Shown here: positions 37,403 through 50,557 of the stretch, piece after piece
How positions within the stretch are numbered: position 1 is the first letter of the stretch
Layout: the number at the start of each line of letters is the position of its first letter
Assembly (NCBI RefSeq): GCF_001577835.2
Contig: NC_029532.1
Location: 682,001-746,000, forward strand
DNA: 64,000 nt
From: Coturnix japonica
Lineage: Eukaryota > Chordata > Aves > Galliformes > Phasianidae
Direction of reading: 5' to 3'
Program-made: the position numbers and the translations under genes
The notes under the pieces: model-generated
Seen by the model: only the letters and a program-made list of their open reading frames with translations
Told to the model about the DNA's origin: nothing
Database searches by the model: none

Positions 37403-40400
37403 GAATATGGGCTCCCCAGGGACAGGGAGAAATGTTTCCCTGCCTGCTTTCCAGAAAATCGTGGAGGAAAGTATAATTTTTCTTAATGGGAAAAGGTGTT
37501 TCCAGGAAATTATGCAAACACGCAACGTTCCCTTTCCCTCTTCGTGTCCCTTTGATCTGTGGCTTCACCCAGTTGCCTTTGAGTCAGGCAGTGGAGGAAC
37601 AAGGAGAAGGTTTTGCATTATTTGTAGTATCGCTGCCACTTCTAAAAATACCCAGCGCTGTGGAGACAAGTTTGGCTTCACACAATTGAATGTTTCAGTG
37701 TTGGCTCAAACTTTTCTCTTACGATACGTCATCATTAAAGACACGGCTGTATTCATGCAAAGCCAAAGACTTTTTTTCCCACATAGCTAATGGCCAAAGA
37801 AGTGATGAATCAGGGCTTCGGCATGATTTATCTCATGTAGCCTCTTCTTAACTGTATTTTCTATTTCTAGTATCTCCTGTCAGTCAGGAAAATCTTGTAG
37901 GTATCAACAGCAACTGTGACTCACCGACTGGCTCTCCCAGCTGTTAGGAAAGATTTTCACTGTGATTCCAGCATACTGTCTCACAATGAGTAGCAACCTG
38001 GGCCTGGTACCACAGCTGAGAAGAAGGAAGATGCTTAACTTCACGTGAGTCAGCCCAGCGCTGTTGCCTTGTTTGTTTTGTCATTATCAACACATCATAC
38101 CCACAAAGTCACAATGGGAAGAGATTCTATTGCAGAGAACAGATTCTGTCTCACACCATCAAAACAGCTTTCTCGCTGTCTTTTGGAAGATTCCGACTCA
38201 ATGGGAAATGAACATAAATATCTCTTTGTGCAGCTGAACTCCAGTGGAGCACAGACTGTGCGTACCAGGAAACTTTCATCTCAGACAGATCCTGGAAAAA
38301 AAATCTAATTCACTCTGGCTCCAAGTCCCTATTTCAGAGATGGAAAGTTGCAACATGGCAGAGATCGTCCCTTTCCATGCTGGACACCTTCAGACTCAGG
38401 CAGCTTTGTCCAGCTCAGATTCATGTCGCTGAGGCCATAAAAGGGGCTGTGGGCTCCAAATTGCATTGCAGAAGCTGCCTAATGGAGCACGATGCCCATC
38501 TCTTGGTGCAGACGGGATAGGAACAAGGACCTTGTCAGGTAGAGTGCCTTGTGCCCCTTGTCTTTCCTCCCTGCAGTCCCATGCACACCCTACAGGAGCA
38601 CTTGGGCAGATACCATGATGCTTGCTGTTGTGACACAAGGGAGGTACATTGCAATATCCATTCACACTGTAAAGACTGAGCAAATAACTGCTTTCTGCAG
38701 CCATCCTGCTTGCATTCACAGTGGGGTGGCAGTGGAGGGATGGATGGAGAAGGATGTGAAGAAGAGTATGTCCCAGCTGAGGAACTTGCAAGAAACTAGG
38801 TCACACCTTAATACACTTCTCAAGGAGTTTTGGGAAGGAGTTTGACTTTGAGCTTCCTTTATAAAAATAAGAAGTGTCCTAAATAGGACCGAGCAGAAAA
38901 TGATATGAGCATCCCCTGGTAACGTATACAGCAGCAGTAAACTCCAGAATAGCATCAGTGTGGGATTTATACCCTCAGCAGAGGGACAGCAGAGACCAGC
39001 TGAGACGAGAAACCAAAACTTTGGAAACCAGTGTGTTGGGTCAGTGCAAGAGGAGAGACTTTGCTGTGATAGTACAAAGAAGTGGGGCATGTGCTGGAGT
39101 GAGAGATCCACGCTGAGATAGGACAAGCAGCATTGCCAAGCTGCAGGCTCTCAGCACTGAGACAGAGATTGCCAAAGCTGTGGGAGAAGCAGCCAAAGCG
39201 CAGTGGTGACAGTGGTTCTGTGTAGACAAATGGTGTTCCTGATTTGGGATGTTTAGGAAAAAAAATAAAGCAACTCTCAAACACACCTGTTCGTCCTCAA
39301 AACAATTTATTTCTGTTATTTCTGTCCCCAAAACAAACCTTCAGGCACATGGAGAACCAAGCTCAGCTCTCTGTGGAGAGGCTTTCCATTTGGGAAGGAA
39401 TCTACGTAGAACAGGCAAGCTGGTTATTGCAGAGCCTGTCAACCCTATGCACAGCTCTGCTATAGTTATTCAGTATTCACCAGGAACTCAGGCTCATCCA
39501 AGCCAGTACATGCCAACTGGGATAAAAGCAGCTATGTGGATGTTCTACAAGCTGCAGTGCATGTGACAGTGCTGACTATTGTCTGATGCCAGTGCTTTAC
39601 TGAAGGTCAAAATCTTCTACCCCCTGTATTCTCCATTTCCATGACTTTTCTCACTGTATACAAAGATGCCATCTATATTTGCCTCGTAGGGTTTATCACT
39701 GCCACGTTCATCTCAGAGAGTGATCATCATTGGATTACCCCCCACGTTTCCTTTTGGAGAAGTGTTAAACTCCTGCAGAACTGACCTGGTTTGCATGAAG
39801 GTGGTCCATCAGCCCAGGGGCACGGACAGGACAGGATACCACGCAGTCAGACTGCAGCCATGTTCCTGTCTGTCTGGCACAGCTCCACCTCGGTCAGCAG
39901 CTCTGGGTCTCAGCCAGCCCCGCTAAGAGCCAAGCTGGCTCCACATCCCTTGCAGGTGGCTGAACGTGGGCTTCAAGAGCCTGACACAGCTGTCAAACCC
40001 CCAAGGAAGAATTCTGACTCCCTGCGAGGAAGGAAGCGAGGATGAGGCTGAAGAGGAAGCCCACAGAGGAACACAGAAACAAGTCTCCAGCATTCCAGCC
40101 ATTCTCTCAAACTCAGCTTTGGATTAAAGCTCAGATCTGGATGAACATTGGTCAGATTCACAGTGCAGAGCCGGGGGTTTGGTGCCACGAATTGAAGCAC
40201 TTATCCATGGAAGAGGGAGGAAATCCCACTCTACAGTGATGAACTTTCCCCAGTGGCAAAAGACAGAGTGGCCCAGCCATAGGATTGTACTGGTATGCAG
40301 AGATGCCCTGATGGATCCCAAAGGGGACCTGTGGGTCTTTCAGCCCCATGTAGATACCTGGGGCTCTTTGGATCATAGTTACCTCAATTTCAGCATCTAA

Positions 40401-42838
40401 ACGCCCCAATACTGCTCTGTACCAGCTACCAGTATGTTCAGGAGCCAGCAGCTCCCAGCTTGGGTGTACAGCAAGTTGCCAGGACAGGCTTGTGGCTCTC
40501 AGCCACATCACACAGACAGAGGCTGAGATTTTGGCTCTGATGCAAGCAGTGGCAACAATCCCACCGCTTTACATGCAGCCATGATTTCCCCCAGCTCACT
40601 GGTGTTGCTCCCAGTGCTTTGGCAACAGCCACGTTGGCCCTACTACATGAGATGTCCCAGGGCATCAGGCACTCAGCCTCTGCCTTCATGTCCAAAAGCT
40701 GTGGGCAATTGGGCTGCTTGGTGTCATCACCAGCCTACCAAGAACCATCCACTGGGACCAAGTTCTGTTCTGTTGCATAAGGGAGCAGATCCAATGTCCT
40801 TCAGCTCTCACACAAAACTGCACACCATGTGTCTGACTCTGTTGCGCCGTACCTCCTCCTGCCTTGTGCTTCTTATAAAATCCACCTGGAAAAATAATCC
40901 TGGACAAATGACTAACTCTTCCTGGTGCAGCAGTTCGCTCCTTCACTTTCCACGTGTGTGCTTTGGAAACCAAACAGAGAGAAACTCTTGGGGTGGCCAA
41001 AGAAAACACGGCCCTTTCTGGGCAAGTGCTCTGCTTATAAATAAACTGATGTATGGACAAATTACCAAGAAGCATAAATACAAACCCTGCCATCGGCCAG
41101 GCATTTCCAGACAGCAGAGCCAACGAGGGGCTCTTTTGGCACTGTCAGATGTTACTGCTGCTGCCAGGTTGATTTACAGCAGCTCTTTGTGCATTGCTGG
41201 CTCCTGCAGGAGAGAGGCTCTCGCAAGGGACGGTCCTTTGCCATTCTTCATCTACTGGATGCAAACCCAGCAGAGAAAAGCCCAAACCTCCTCTTGTAGC
41301 TATTCTACAAAATAGAATAAAATACAAGTCGACCATCTTGGTGTGATTTCTTCACTTAACAGCTGTTTATAAAGAATTTCTGAGGGGGCGGCAACAAGCA
41401 GCCACTGTCTGCAAAACACATCAGGGTCAGCGCTACCTTCTGCCTCCCTGAATGAGGGACGGGATATTTTGGGAACTTGTGGCCTGGAAAGGCAGGAAGG
41501 GAGGAGTCAGGATGGAAACATTGGGCCAGGTTCTCAGGCACAGAGCAGCATTGGAGGTAACAGAGCTGAGCTGCATCCCCCCATTGCCTCCCCCCAACCT
41601 GGGATAACTCTTGGACCCAAGCTGTGCCCTGGGGAGGGGGCATGCCCCATGGGATAGGGCTGCTCGTTGGAAGCATGTCTCTGGAAATGAGAATGGCTGT
41701 GACTTTCTCCAGCTGGAATGTGGGAGTTTTATGGAGTTTTATGGAGTAAATGGTTTTCCAGCCATGCATGAAAGCAGCAGAGCAGAGCCTATAGGCTGCT
41801 GGGCAGAACAACAAGGAGGCACGCTGGTCAGATCACAGCAGGAGTCCCAGGGCTCCTCAGAGTCAGTAGGGCAGGGAAAATTCTCAGAAGGAATCAGGAA
41901 TCAGGAATCATTTCTGACTCTGACATTATCACACAAGTGATCGGCTTTAAAGAAGCACAGGAACATCCCCCAGATTGAAAATATTCCTGATTGATGAGGA
42001 GGTTTTTGCAGGAGTAAAGCCCACTGCAGCAGCATGGAGCACTGGGCTGCTCCCCATACCACCCCTCTCCTTGGTGCAGCTGCTCAGTGTGTGTCCCAAC
42101 AGCAGCTGAGCTGTGCAATGGGAACAGCCCTCCTAAGTCAGAGCCTGAGTGCTTGGGAGATGGAAAAAGCCAATTGCTAAATGTTTCACCCCATCTCCTT
42201 CTAAATGTTTCATCTCTGTCTCTTACACTGAGCCAAAGGCCCATCTGATGACATAGGCTGTGACTTGACTGCAATGGGAATTTTCAATCTAGAAATTTAA
42301 GTCTCAGAAGTGATGCTGCATTTTCCATGAGAAGGGAGAAAGGATTTCATGAGGGTGAGAGCAGACGGTGCTGATCATCCAGAGGCATTTTGCAGTTTGA
42401 GCAAAGGAAATTTCTCAGATGCTCACAGCGCACCATCAAGTGTAAAAGAGGGTCATGAAAACAAACCTGGTGTAATTGTTAAGAAGGAAAGCTCTTCAGG
42501 CTTCCTTTTGTTGCCTAGATATAGCAAAACAGAAGAATAAGCAAACGATCACCGCAAAAGACACAGATGTGCACCAGAGTGTTGTTCATGCTCACAGTCC
42601 TTCATGGAGAAATGCAGTTGTGATGGCAAATTAAATACAGTTGTTTTCCATGGCTACAGTGCTGCTTTGTGGTCGGGCAAAAACTTTGTGTATTACCAAT
42701 GACACATCAGCCGCTCTTAGGAGAAAATAATTCAAGACCTGTCTAAAATGCTCATACTTTTCTTGGTGGTTTCTGAAGTCTTGAAGCTGGGGGATTCCAA
42801 AGGCTTTCAGCTGGTCATCACCCAATTAAAAGGGTAAT
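37403..42838. other. Gene-poor stretch, no recognised gene or repeat
   Basis: No recognised exon. A 244-codon plus-strand frame at 40581-41315 overlaps other frames on the opposite strand and is judged chance. Confidence 0.4.
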
Positions 42839-42905
42839 CACAGAATCGTAGGGGTTGGAAAGCACTGCTGAAGATCATCCAATCCAAGCTCTGCTATGGC
42901 AGGTT
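42839..42905 (-). mobile_element. CR1 LINE 3' tail (antisense)
   Basis: Reverse CR1 end: CACAGAATCGTAGGGGTTGG, AAGATCATCCAATCCAAGCT, CTGCTATGGCAGG. Only the last 70 bases of the element remain. Confidence 0.82.
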
Positions 42906-44323
42906 CCCTGCAGAAGGTTGTAATGATCTGTTGTGTGATTATTCTCAAGGATGAAACAGCATTAGGAATACTGGAAAACGTGAAAAGCGTTTCAGCCATA
43001 TGGCTTGAATTCTGATGATGATTCATCATTTGCCATCACATTTTTGAATTCCAAAGTTGTCACTCTATCCAGAAATGGCTGCATCATTGCATCTCATTGC
43101 TCAACTCACATATGCAAAACGTAGCAAAACACAGAGTGAGTTCACTGTGCGAACTTGAGAGCTGAGTAACAGGTTTATAGGCTCCTTACAACAGGAGAGG
43201 GTGTAAGAACTGCAGAGGGGTTGGGGTTTTTCATGTTCAGCACAAGGGAAAGTTGGGGCAGCCCCTCACAAAGTGGCCCTCTCCATTGGAAAGTTATCCT
43301 GGCACGTTCAGCTGGATCAGCCCAGTTGAGATCTTCATAGCCCTTAACACAATATAGACAGCCTGAGAGAGGGAAAGTGCTTTGTGCCCAAGTGTTAAGG
43401 GCTAAGAGCTTTCAACAATCATTTCAAAACACATAATAATACCCTTAAAATGAGACTACTTAGCCCTTTTTGTGCCAAAATTTAAGACGTATTGACTGAA
43501 GTGTCAGCACAGCCAAGGACTGGCACCCAATCCCTCTGCTGTAAGGGCAGCCTCTATGGAAGAAAGGCAACAGCACTGCGCTGTTGGGTAGGTAGCAAAG
43601 GTTTCAGATTGGCTGAGTGCATTAAGCTTCAAATACCTGCATGATGATATCAGCAAATGAAATTCACTCAGCCTGATTCAGTCATTCTCCTCGAAATGAA
43701 TACTGACTTCTCTGGTAATCACAGACATCACTGAGCGTGGAAATCTGAGAGCAGGTTTCCTGGGAGCTCTGTTTATCAGGAATGAGGAAGCATGTGGTTT
43801 GACTTTCTTGAATTAGAGAAGGGTCTGACTGTGCACCTGAAAGTCCCAGTTCTCTCTGTTCCCCAAAACTATAGGGATCTCATGTAGCAGTTATGGATGT
43901 CTCGCTGTGCATCCTGTATGAGTGGATCTGCAAAGACATCAACCCACTTTGTCTCAGTTCTGCTACAGGATGAGCCTCAGGTTAACTTCATTTGTCCATA
44001 TAAAGTGCTTCACAGATCTACTGAAAAACCAAAAAAGTGAAGAAAATATGAACAGGAACCTCACTGCCCTCCTGTCTGTGAGTAATAATGAAAATCTCCT
44101 GAATGAGGAACTCCTTGGCAGGAAGGCTCCCAGAGATGCCTGTGCTCTGCAGCAAGTCCTTTGAGAAACCTCTCTCCTCTAATGGCTTTTTGACTTCAAG
44201 AGTGTTTTGCAAAGAAAGAAATAATCTCAGAGTGTTGAGGAACATCCCAGTGCCCCCTTCTTGGCTGAGCAGCTGCTTGAGCTCAAGACCTCATGAGATG
44301 TATGAGCTGGAGACCCACCAGTT
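42906..44323. other. No recognised feature
   Basis: No gene or named repeat seen. Confidence 0.4.
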
Positions 44324-44569
44324 TGATAGCACAAGGGGAAATGGTTTCCAACTCAAAGAAAGGAGATTTAGACTGGGTATAAGGAGAAACTCAGGGTAGT
44401 TGCACAGACAGGTGGTGGTGCCCCATCCCTGCAGACAGCCAAGGTCAGGCTGCTGGGGCTCTGAGCACTGATGGAGCTGTGGGTGTCCCTGTGCACTGCA
44501 GGGAGTGGGAGCAGATGGTCTGTAAGGTCCCTTCCAACTCAAACAATTCTGTGATTCCACTGATTCTAA
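44324..44569 (+). mobile_element. CR1 LINE 3' end
   Basis: GATAGCACAAGGGGAAATGG, GGAGATTTAGACTGGGTATA, GGTGGTGGTGCCCCATCCCT, GGGTGTCCCTGTGCACTGCA and CCTTCCAACTCAAACAATTC followed by a doubled tail (TGTGATTCCACTGATTCT). One of the longest CR1 copies here. Confidence 0.93.
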
Positions 44570-47500
44570 AATAAACATCCTGCATTTGAGCTGACCGACG
44601 TGCTCCACTCTGATTTGGACAGAATTTGTTCTCCTGGAGTTGCTGGTTTGGAGGCAAAGCTGTGGCAATGCCATTGTACACAGCCAAATTTGCAGTGCTT
44701 CCTGGTTTTGCAGCACCCACGGGAAGCTGTGCAGTGAGTTTCCCACACAGGACATTGCAGCTGAGTGTGCTGCTGCCCAGCTCATGTTTTGGGCTGATAG
44801 AGGCACAAATCTGAAACAAAGGCTGCTCGGAAAGCTGGTGTGCAGGGCTCTTTGTTCCTGCTTTCTGGAGCCACAGTGGGTAATTTCATACCAGCCCAGG
44901 CTGGAAGGGAGCCAGGCAGCACAGCGAAGTGAGGCAGTCACCACTTGGCTTATTAACTTCTTTCTTGATCTCAGTAAGTGTTTCCCGAGGAAAAAAAGAA
45001 AGAAAAATGCTCTCTCCTGTGGGCCAGCATGGGGTAAACAGATTGGAGTGCAGGCCAAGACCCACATGTCACGTTTCCTTTTGCTCCGAGAAACCCAAGC
45101 TCCAGTGCTGGGGTTCCTTGGCTGTATGCCCACGAGCACCAGCTGTCCCCAAGCTCTCCATAGGGACGTGTAGCTCCAGCTTCTCTGTTTCCTGTCTCTG
45201 GGGAAGGGAAACCAAGAACTACCTAAATAAAGCAAATGTTAATTGCTTAAAATGGTTTAAGTGAGTTGTTTTGCTTTGCTTTCTATTTTGGTGCCTTTTT
45301 CTTGGAGGGTGCAGTAGCCCAGAGGTCTCCAGCTGGGCAGCCTGCCCCGTGTACTCAGCCCTCGTTATGTTACAAGGGATGTGGGGTAATGAAATAGTAA
45401 TTCCAGCAACATAGATGGCAGATGCATGGAATCAGCTAAATGGCAATGAAATCAGCATCACTTCAGCCACTTGCCCCAGATCTCCGTCAGCTGAACAGAC
45501 ACCAGGTATCCTCTGCTCAAAAGAAATATTCCTGCACTGCCAAGCAAAGCACTGTTGTTTGTGACATCAGCCCACAGGCATCGGCTGTCTGAGGAGCTCT
45601 GGTATGCCCTGTCCAGCACATATAACCTTTGTACAAGAGATGATGTTCAGCCGTTGTATTTTCTGGCTATTTCTGGAAAGAGAATGCAATAATCCCCAAC
45701 TCGGATATGACGGTTTCCAGCATAAACAAATGCAGGCTGGTTTGTACCGCAGGTCTGAAGTCTGGAAACATCATCACTGAGGACGTTTGTTTGACTGTTT
45801 CCACCTTTTTCAGTTCTTTGATTTGTTTTCAGTATCTGCATTCATCTGAAACAACACAATGCAGTTTAACTCACCCATCTTTTTATACTTACCACAACCT
45901 GAATGCCTTTCCCATTGGCCTTGGCATTTTTTGATTCAGAAGTTGAGAAACAATCAACCTACTCTGCAGTTTCCATTCAGGACACGGCACTCTTCCAAGT
46001 TGTCATAAAGCCTAAGTATGTATTCTATATACAGCAACCAACGCTGAGAGCATCTGTTATCCTTGGCATAGGTGGTCATTCATTATACTGCTGCAACAGC
46101 ATTCCACATCCATCCTCAGGCTGAAAACATATTCCTAAACATGTTTACACATCGAGCATCAGAGCTCAGCATTTGGTTGGCCTTTCATCACTTAGGTGAC
46201 GTTTCTCAGAGCATGCAGGACAGTCGGGTTCTGTGAACTTGATTTCATGCTGTACTGCCAGTTTCCCAGTGCTGTCGTAGGACATTGTGACGGCATATCG
46301 CCTCCTGACAGCATAGATTCCCCCGAGGATGTGTGGGGACAGACTCATGGCTCTGACTGTAAACATACCCTGCACAGATGTCTCCATCTGAGCCACACAT
46401 CCAGGCTCCCTTTCAAGACAGAGGAGAGGAAACCATCACTGTGCCGTGAATCTGAAGTTTAAGATGGAACAGCAGTGATTACATGAGAAATCTGGAATCT
46501 GTCTGTGGACACTGGATGAGATCAGTCTCCTTTCCCCAAGTGTGACAGCTCTTAAAGCTAACATGTACTTAAAGCCATCGATTCTCAAGGTGCTTCCACT
46601 GCTCCAAGACTGGACGTTGCTCAGTGTGGCTGGGGCAGGGAACTGAGTATTGTGGGAAAATAGGAGTGTGTTTTCCAGACAGACTGGTTTCCTTCTGGCT
46701 AACTTGGCCCTGCTGAGTTGTATGGGACACTGAAATCCTTTCCTGGCCATGCTGCATTGGGCAGCCCAGGGAATCACTGCAGCTGCTTCTCAGTGTGAGG
46801 ACTGCATGTCCATCCTCAGCCCCCGCATCAAGTTCCCAAAGGCACTCGTGGCGTGGCACACACGCCAGCAAGCAGGTAAAGCATCTGGTGTGACTCATCA
46901 CACACAACAGCTCTGCCTTTCCCTTCTGTCCACTTGTTGCCAGTGGACTAAAAGTTGTCGGAATAAAATTTTCCCCGTGGAAACAGTTGAGATAAACACA
47001 CACAGTCCTGGAAGGCGGTTACGGTGGAGGTGAATCACTGCTGACGCTTTGTAACATCAAGGCAAACTTTCAGCCAACAGGAGGAGGTCTCAGAAGCAGC
47101 ATTTCATCACTTCATCTCCCCCCCACTCAGCTCCAATCCCCCTTGGGAGGAAACCCCTGTTCTACAGACCCCTGAGCCAGAAATCACTGCAGATCAGAGG
47201 TGTGGACCACCTCCAAAACATCCGAGTGTTTTTTTCCACCCCCTCCTCCCCCAAAAAACACCTTTCTCAAAATACCCACTATAAACTATCTTTACTCTGC
47301 TCTGCTTTTGCTAACAAACAAACCTTTAGGGAGCAAAGCACCAGAACAGGGAAGAAGTTAATTTGGTGCGTGCCCTCCTCAGCCCAGCATTACAGCAGCA
47401 GAGAACCGTATTTTTGTCCTCTTCCTCTGTGATATTTTTAGCCCCTCAAGTGACTTGTGGCAGCTCCCTGAGGCCAGAGTGATTCATACGGTTTGGAAGA

Positions 47501-50430
47501 AGGGCCGCAGACAGCGCTGGAGCTCTTTTTGGGAAGCGAGAGTCAGCCCAATAAAATCAAGAGCGAGTTTCAAAGGCATCGAAAAACGGAACGGTATTTC
47601 CAGAATGAGGTTTTAAGTTCTGGCTAAACTGGAGCTGTTGAATTTTCTGATTATTATATCATGGAGGGGGAGGGATCTATCTTTTCTGATGTTGATGAAA
47701 GCGAGTGATTAATATCCCAGGCTGGACACAAGAGTGCAGCATGGAAAATCCCTCTCTCCCCAGTCATCAGCATCTTCTAACCCTGTCCTGGGCACTGGCT
47801 CTCATTTTTGTCCTGCCCTCCTCCCCTGTAGCCCCATCACATCTGCAGCACACATCAGTTCTCTCCCCTCCAGACCTGCACTCAGTATCTCTGACACATA
47901 GCAGCCCACAGGGCCATGGTGAAGAACAGAAAAGATCAGAGAGGGAAGAAGTAGCACAAGTAACAACTGCAGCAATTTGCCTTCAGCACCTCACAGGGCA
48001 GAGTCAGGATGCTGCTGACCACAGCTCTAAGATATGAGGGACACAAGAGTCCTCCTGGCAATGCACAAGACCTTGAAGCTGAAAGGGGGATGGGAAAGCA
48101 AGGGAAGAAGAGACATGGCCAATGCTTACTGCCTGGTATAAGTGCCTGAAAGCCTTGTCTTGGGATGCTGCTTGGGGCTGAAGCAGGAGCCAGGCTTCCA
48201 GCCTCAGTTCTTGATGTTCCTGGTCATGTGGACTCTGCTGGACTCCAAACATCCCTCAGCAACAGTGTTTTGTGGTCAGATAACTCATGGCTGCTCTTGC
48301 ATGTACACTGTTGGAGATGGTAAGTGACCCAACAATACAGGGCAGTTCTTGATCAGCGAATCCTTCACGAGGTATTTTTGCAATGGACAGGAGCCAGTGA
48401 GATCATGTGCTCAGAAGTCAATTATCTTTTGCCGTCACAGGCTTGGACACGACAGTCAGGCTCCAGAAGTTATTTACAGCAAACCAGCCAAGCCCTTTGG
48501 CAAAGTGGCTGGTAAACTCCACCACTAAAGGCAAGTGCTGAGCCCAGGATCTTTCTCCCCGTGACCAGAACTGCTATAAAACAGCCTTTTCAAGTCCTGT
48601 CTTGTATGGGATCAGCTTCAATCAACCACAGCAGAAGCAGCTCTACAGTGTCTGCATTTTCTTGGTGTGCTCCAGGTGAGCACAGCAGTGATGGCTGCTC
48701 CTGGAAGCTGGATGCGTGTCTCAGTCACAGAGCAGTGGGCTGGATTCTGCTGACATGGGGACACAGTCTTGAAAAGCCGACTTTGGTTGTTGGCAGTGAG
48801 GAGCTTTGCACCTTTACTTCCAAGGTTGCTCCTCCACAAACCATGGCCACATGGAAAATTTGTTTATCAGGTTGTACCCCAGAATAGCATGGGCAGTGAA
48901 AGGTGACCATGTACTTAGTGCTGATTAAGCCCTGAGGACATGCCAAGCCCTGCAGAGGAGGTATGTGGTTATCAGCCGCATGTTAAGTAGACACAAAGTC
49001 TTCCAAGGGCGTCTAAGCCAGCCTGGGCTGAGGGGTCTGCCCAGCAGGACTAGAGAGGAAACTAAATCCATCTTGAGACCATGAGAGCAAAGAGAAGCCA
49101 AAAGGACAACACAGAGTACATGGGAACAAAGGCTCCAGGGTAAAACCTCACCTCACAGGGCAGATAAGTTGTTCTGAGAACACGTTTCCCACTGGAGAGT
49201 GTGATCGCTCTGCAATGCTCACACTCCTTGGAAATGGCTGGAGCTGAGTGTGATACCCACAGCACCCAAAAGTGTTGGACACGTCTGTCCAGATGTTTGA
49301 ATTGCTCCTTAAGGAACAATACTTCTTCACTTTTAGAAGAAATATAAAAGATGCCCACATCAAAAGCAGCAATAAGTCAGAGTCATGGTAGGAAATATGC
49401 TGTGGATCGTTAGCTGGCATCATGAAAAGCAATGAAATTATATAAAAATTACAAGTAGTTTCGCTGAGAGAGATTGATCACTTACTTGCACCAAGAGGAA
49501 ATTATTTCATAATTCCTCTTCTGGATGTTTCCCAGATTTTAAGGCACCGTGGTTTTCATTTAGTTCTAATTGGCAGAGCAGCAGTAAGTGAACAGAGATG
49601 CAGGGAAGGGGCTTTCTCTATGCATTAGCAGTGGTGTGGTTGGAAACTCAGCTCTGAGCAAGGCTGAAAGAGCTCTGCACACAGCACTGAGCACACCTGG
49701 ACACAAAATACCCCAACAAGGAGGGAAGGTTGGTACAGCAGCCCTAAAGCTGGACATTGCTCACAATTCACCTTCGATGCCTTACAATACACAGTGCTCT
49801 AGCTCTTTTGTGGGAACAACTACTTGTTTTTAATGTATAATAGACTATCTGTGTCTGCCCTTGGTTTACATGACCCACAGGAATAGCAATGGCAGCACCA
49901 GCCCCACATGCCACCTCCTGCTTGTTACTGACACCCACCAGCTCTCCCCAGAAACGAAGCACTTCCAAAAGGCTTCTAAGAGGAAGCCCAACATCCTCAA
50001 CTACACCAGGCCACCCAGCTGTCCTGTTCAGCTGCTGGTTCTCACCTAGGAGACACCAAGGAGGCACCAGAGCTCCCAAAGCAGGGTTTAGATGTGGTTT
50101 GTGCCTATCATCTCTGGCCTGTTGGGGCTGCACGATAGATTCAGTCTCTGATTTTTGGGACTGTTGCACCCAGAGGGATGTAATGACTCACAGTCTGGCA
50201 GCCAGCTGGGAAATTACCATCAACACAAGCCAGGTTTATGGCGTAAGTAAGCAAACATCTATTCCTGAGTGTCAAACAGTAGAAACACATTCATGAATGC
50301 TATTTAGGAGGCAGCAGAAATTAAAAGAAACCAGTCTTGGCTCTATGAAGATAACCCAGAAGCTTCTCTCATTCTCTTCCTCTAAACCCAACCTGACAGT
50401 GCCCAGTCTGAGAACTGGAGAAGGCTCTTT
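44570..50430. other. Gene-poor stretch, no recognised gene or repeat
   Basis: No recognised exon. It contains overlapping long frames on both strands at 44.6-45.2 kb and a candidate regulatory block at 47.45-47.70 kb. Confidence 0.4.
47450..47705. promoter_or_regulatory. Candidate conserved non-coding element
   Basis: Unique-looking block with more CpG than its surroundings (GGGCCGCAGACAGCGC, AAACGGAACGG) grading into an AT-rich part (GATTATTATATCATGG) and ending GAAAGCGAGTGATTAATATC. There is no repeat match and no coding frame. Judged on texture only. Confidence 0.15.
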
Positions 50431-50557
50431 GGAGATACCCAAGGTCAGGCTGTTGGGGCTCTGAGCACCTGGTGGAGCTGTAGGTGTCCCTGCTCACTGC
50501 AGGGAGTTGGACCTGATGGCCTTTAGGGTCCCTTCCAACTCAAACGATTCTAGGATT
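50431..50557 (+). mobile_element. CR1 LINE 3' end
   Basis: CCCAAGGTCAGGCTGTTGGG, GAGCACCTGGTGGAGCTGTA, GGGAGTTGGACCTGATGGCC and CCTTCCAACTCAAACGATTC, ending in the CR1 tail. Confidence 0.92.

Noticed and set aside
40581-41315. Plus-strand frame of 244 codons and a 145-codon minus frame across it
   Set aside because: Both strands open, no domain recognised in either. I considered a retroelement remnant for the 40.1-41.1 kb region but could not match any family, so no element is called.
46166-46396. Minus-strand 76-codon frame reading like a soluble protein
   Set aside because: No acceptor or donor bounds it convincingly and no family is recognised. Kept out of the annotation.
49062-49432. 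Two overlapping minus-strand frames with hydrophobic and Cys-rich stretches
   Set aside because: Checked as a possible CR1 coding remnant, but no reverse-transcriptase motif (such as FADD) is visible. Judged chance.
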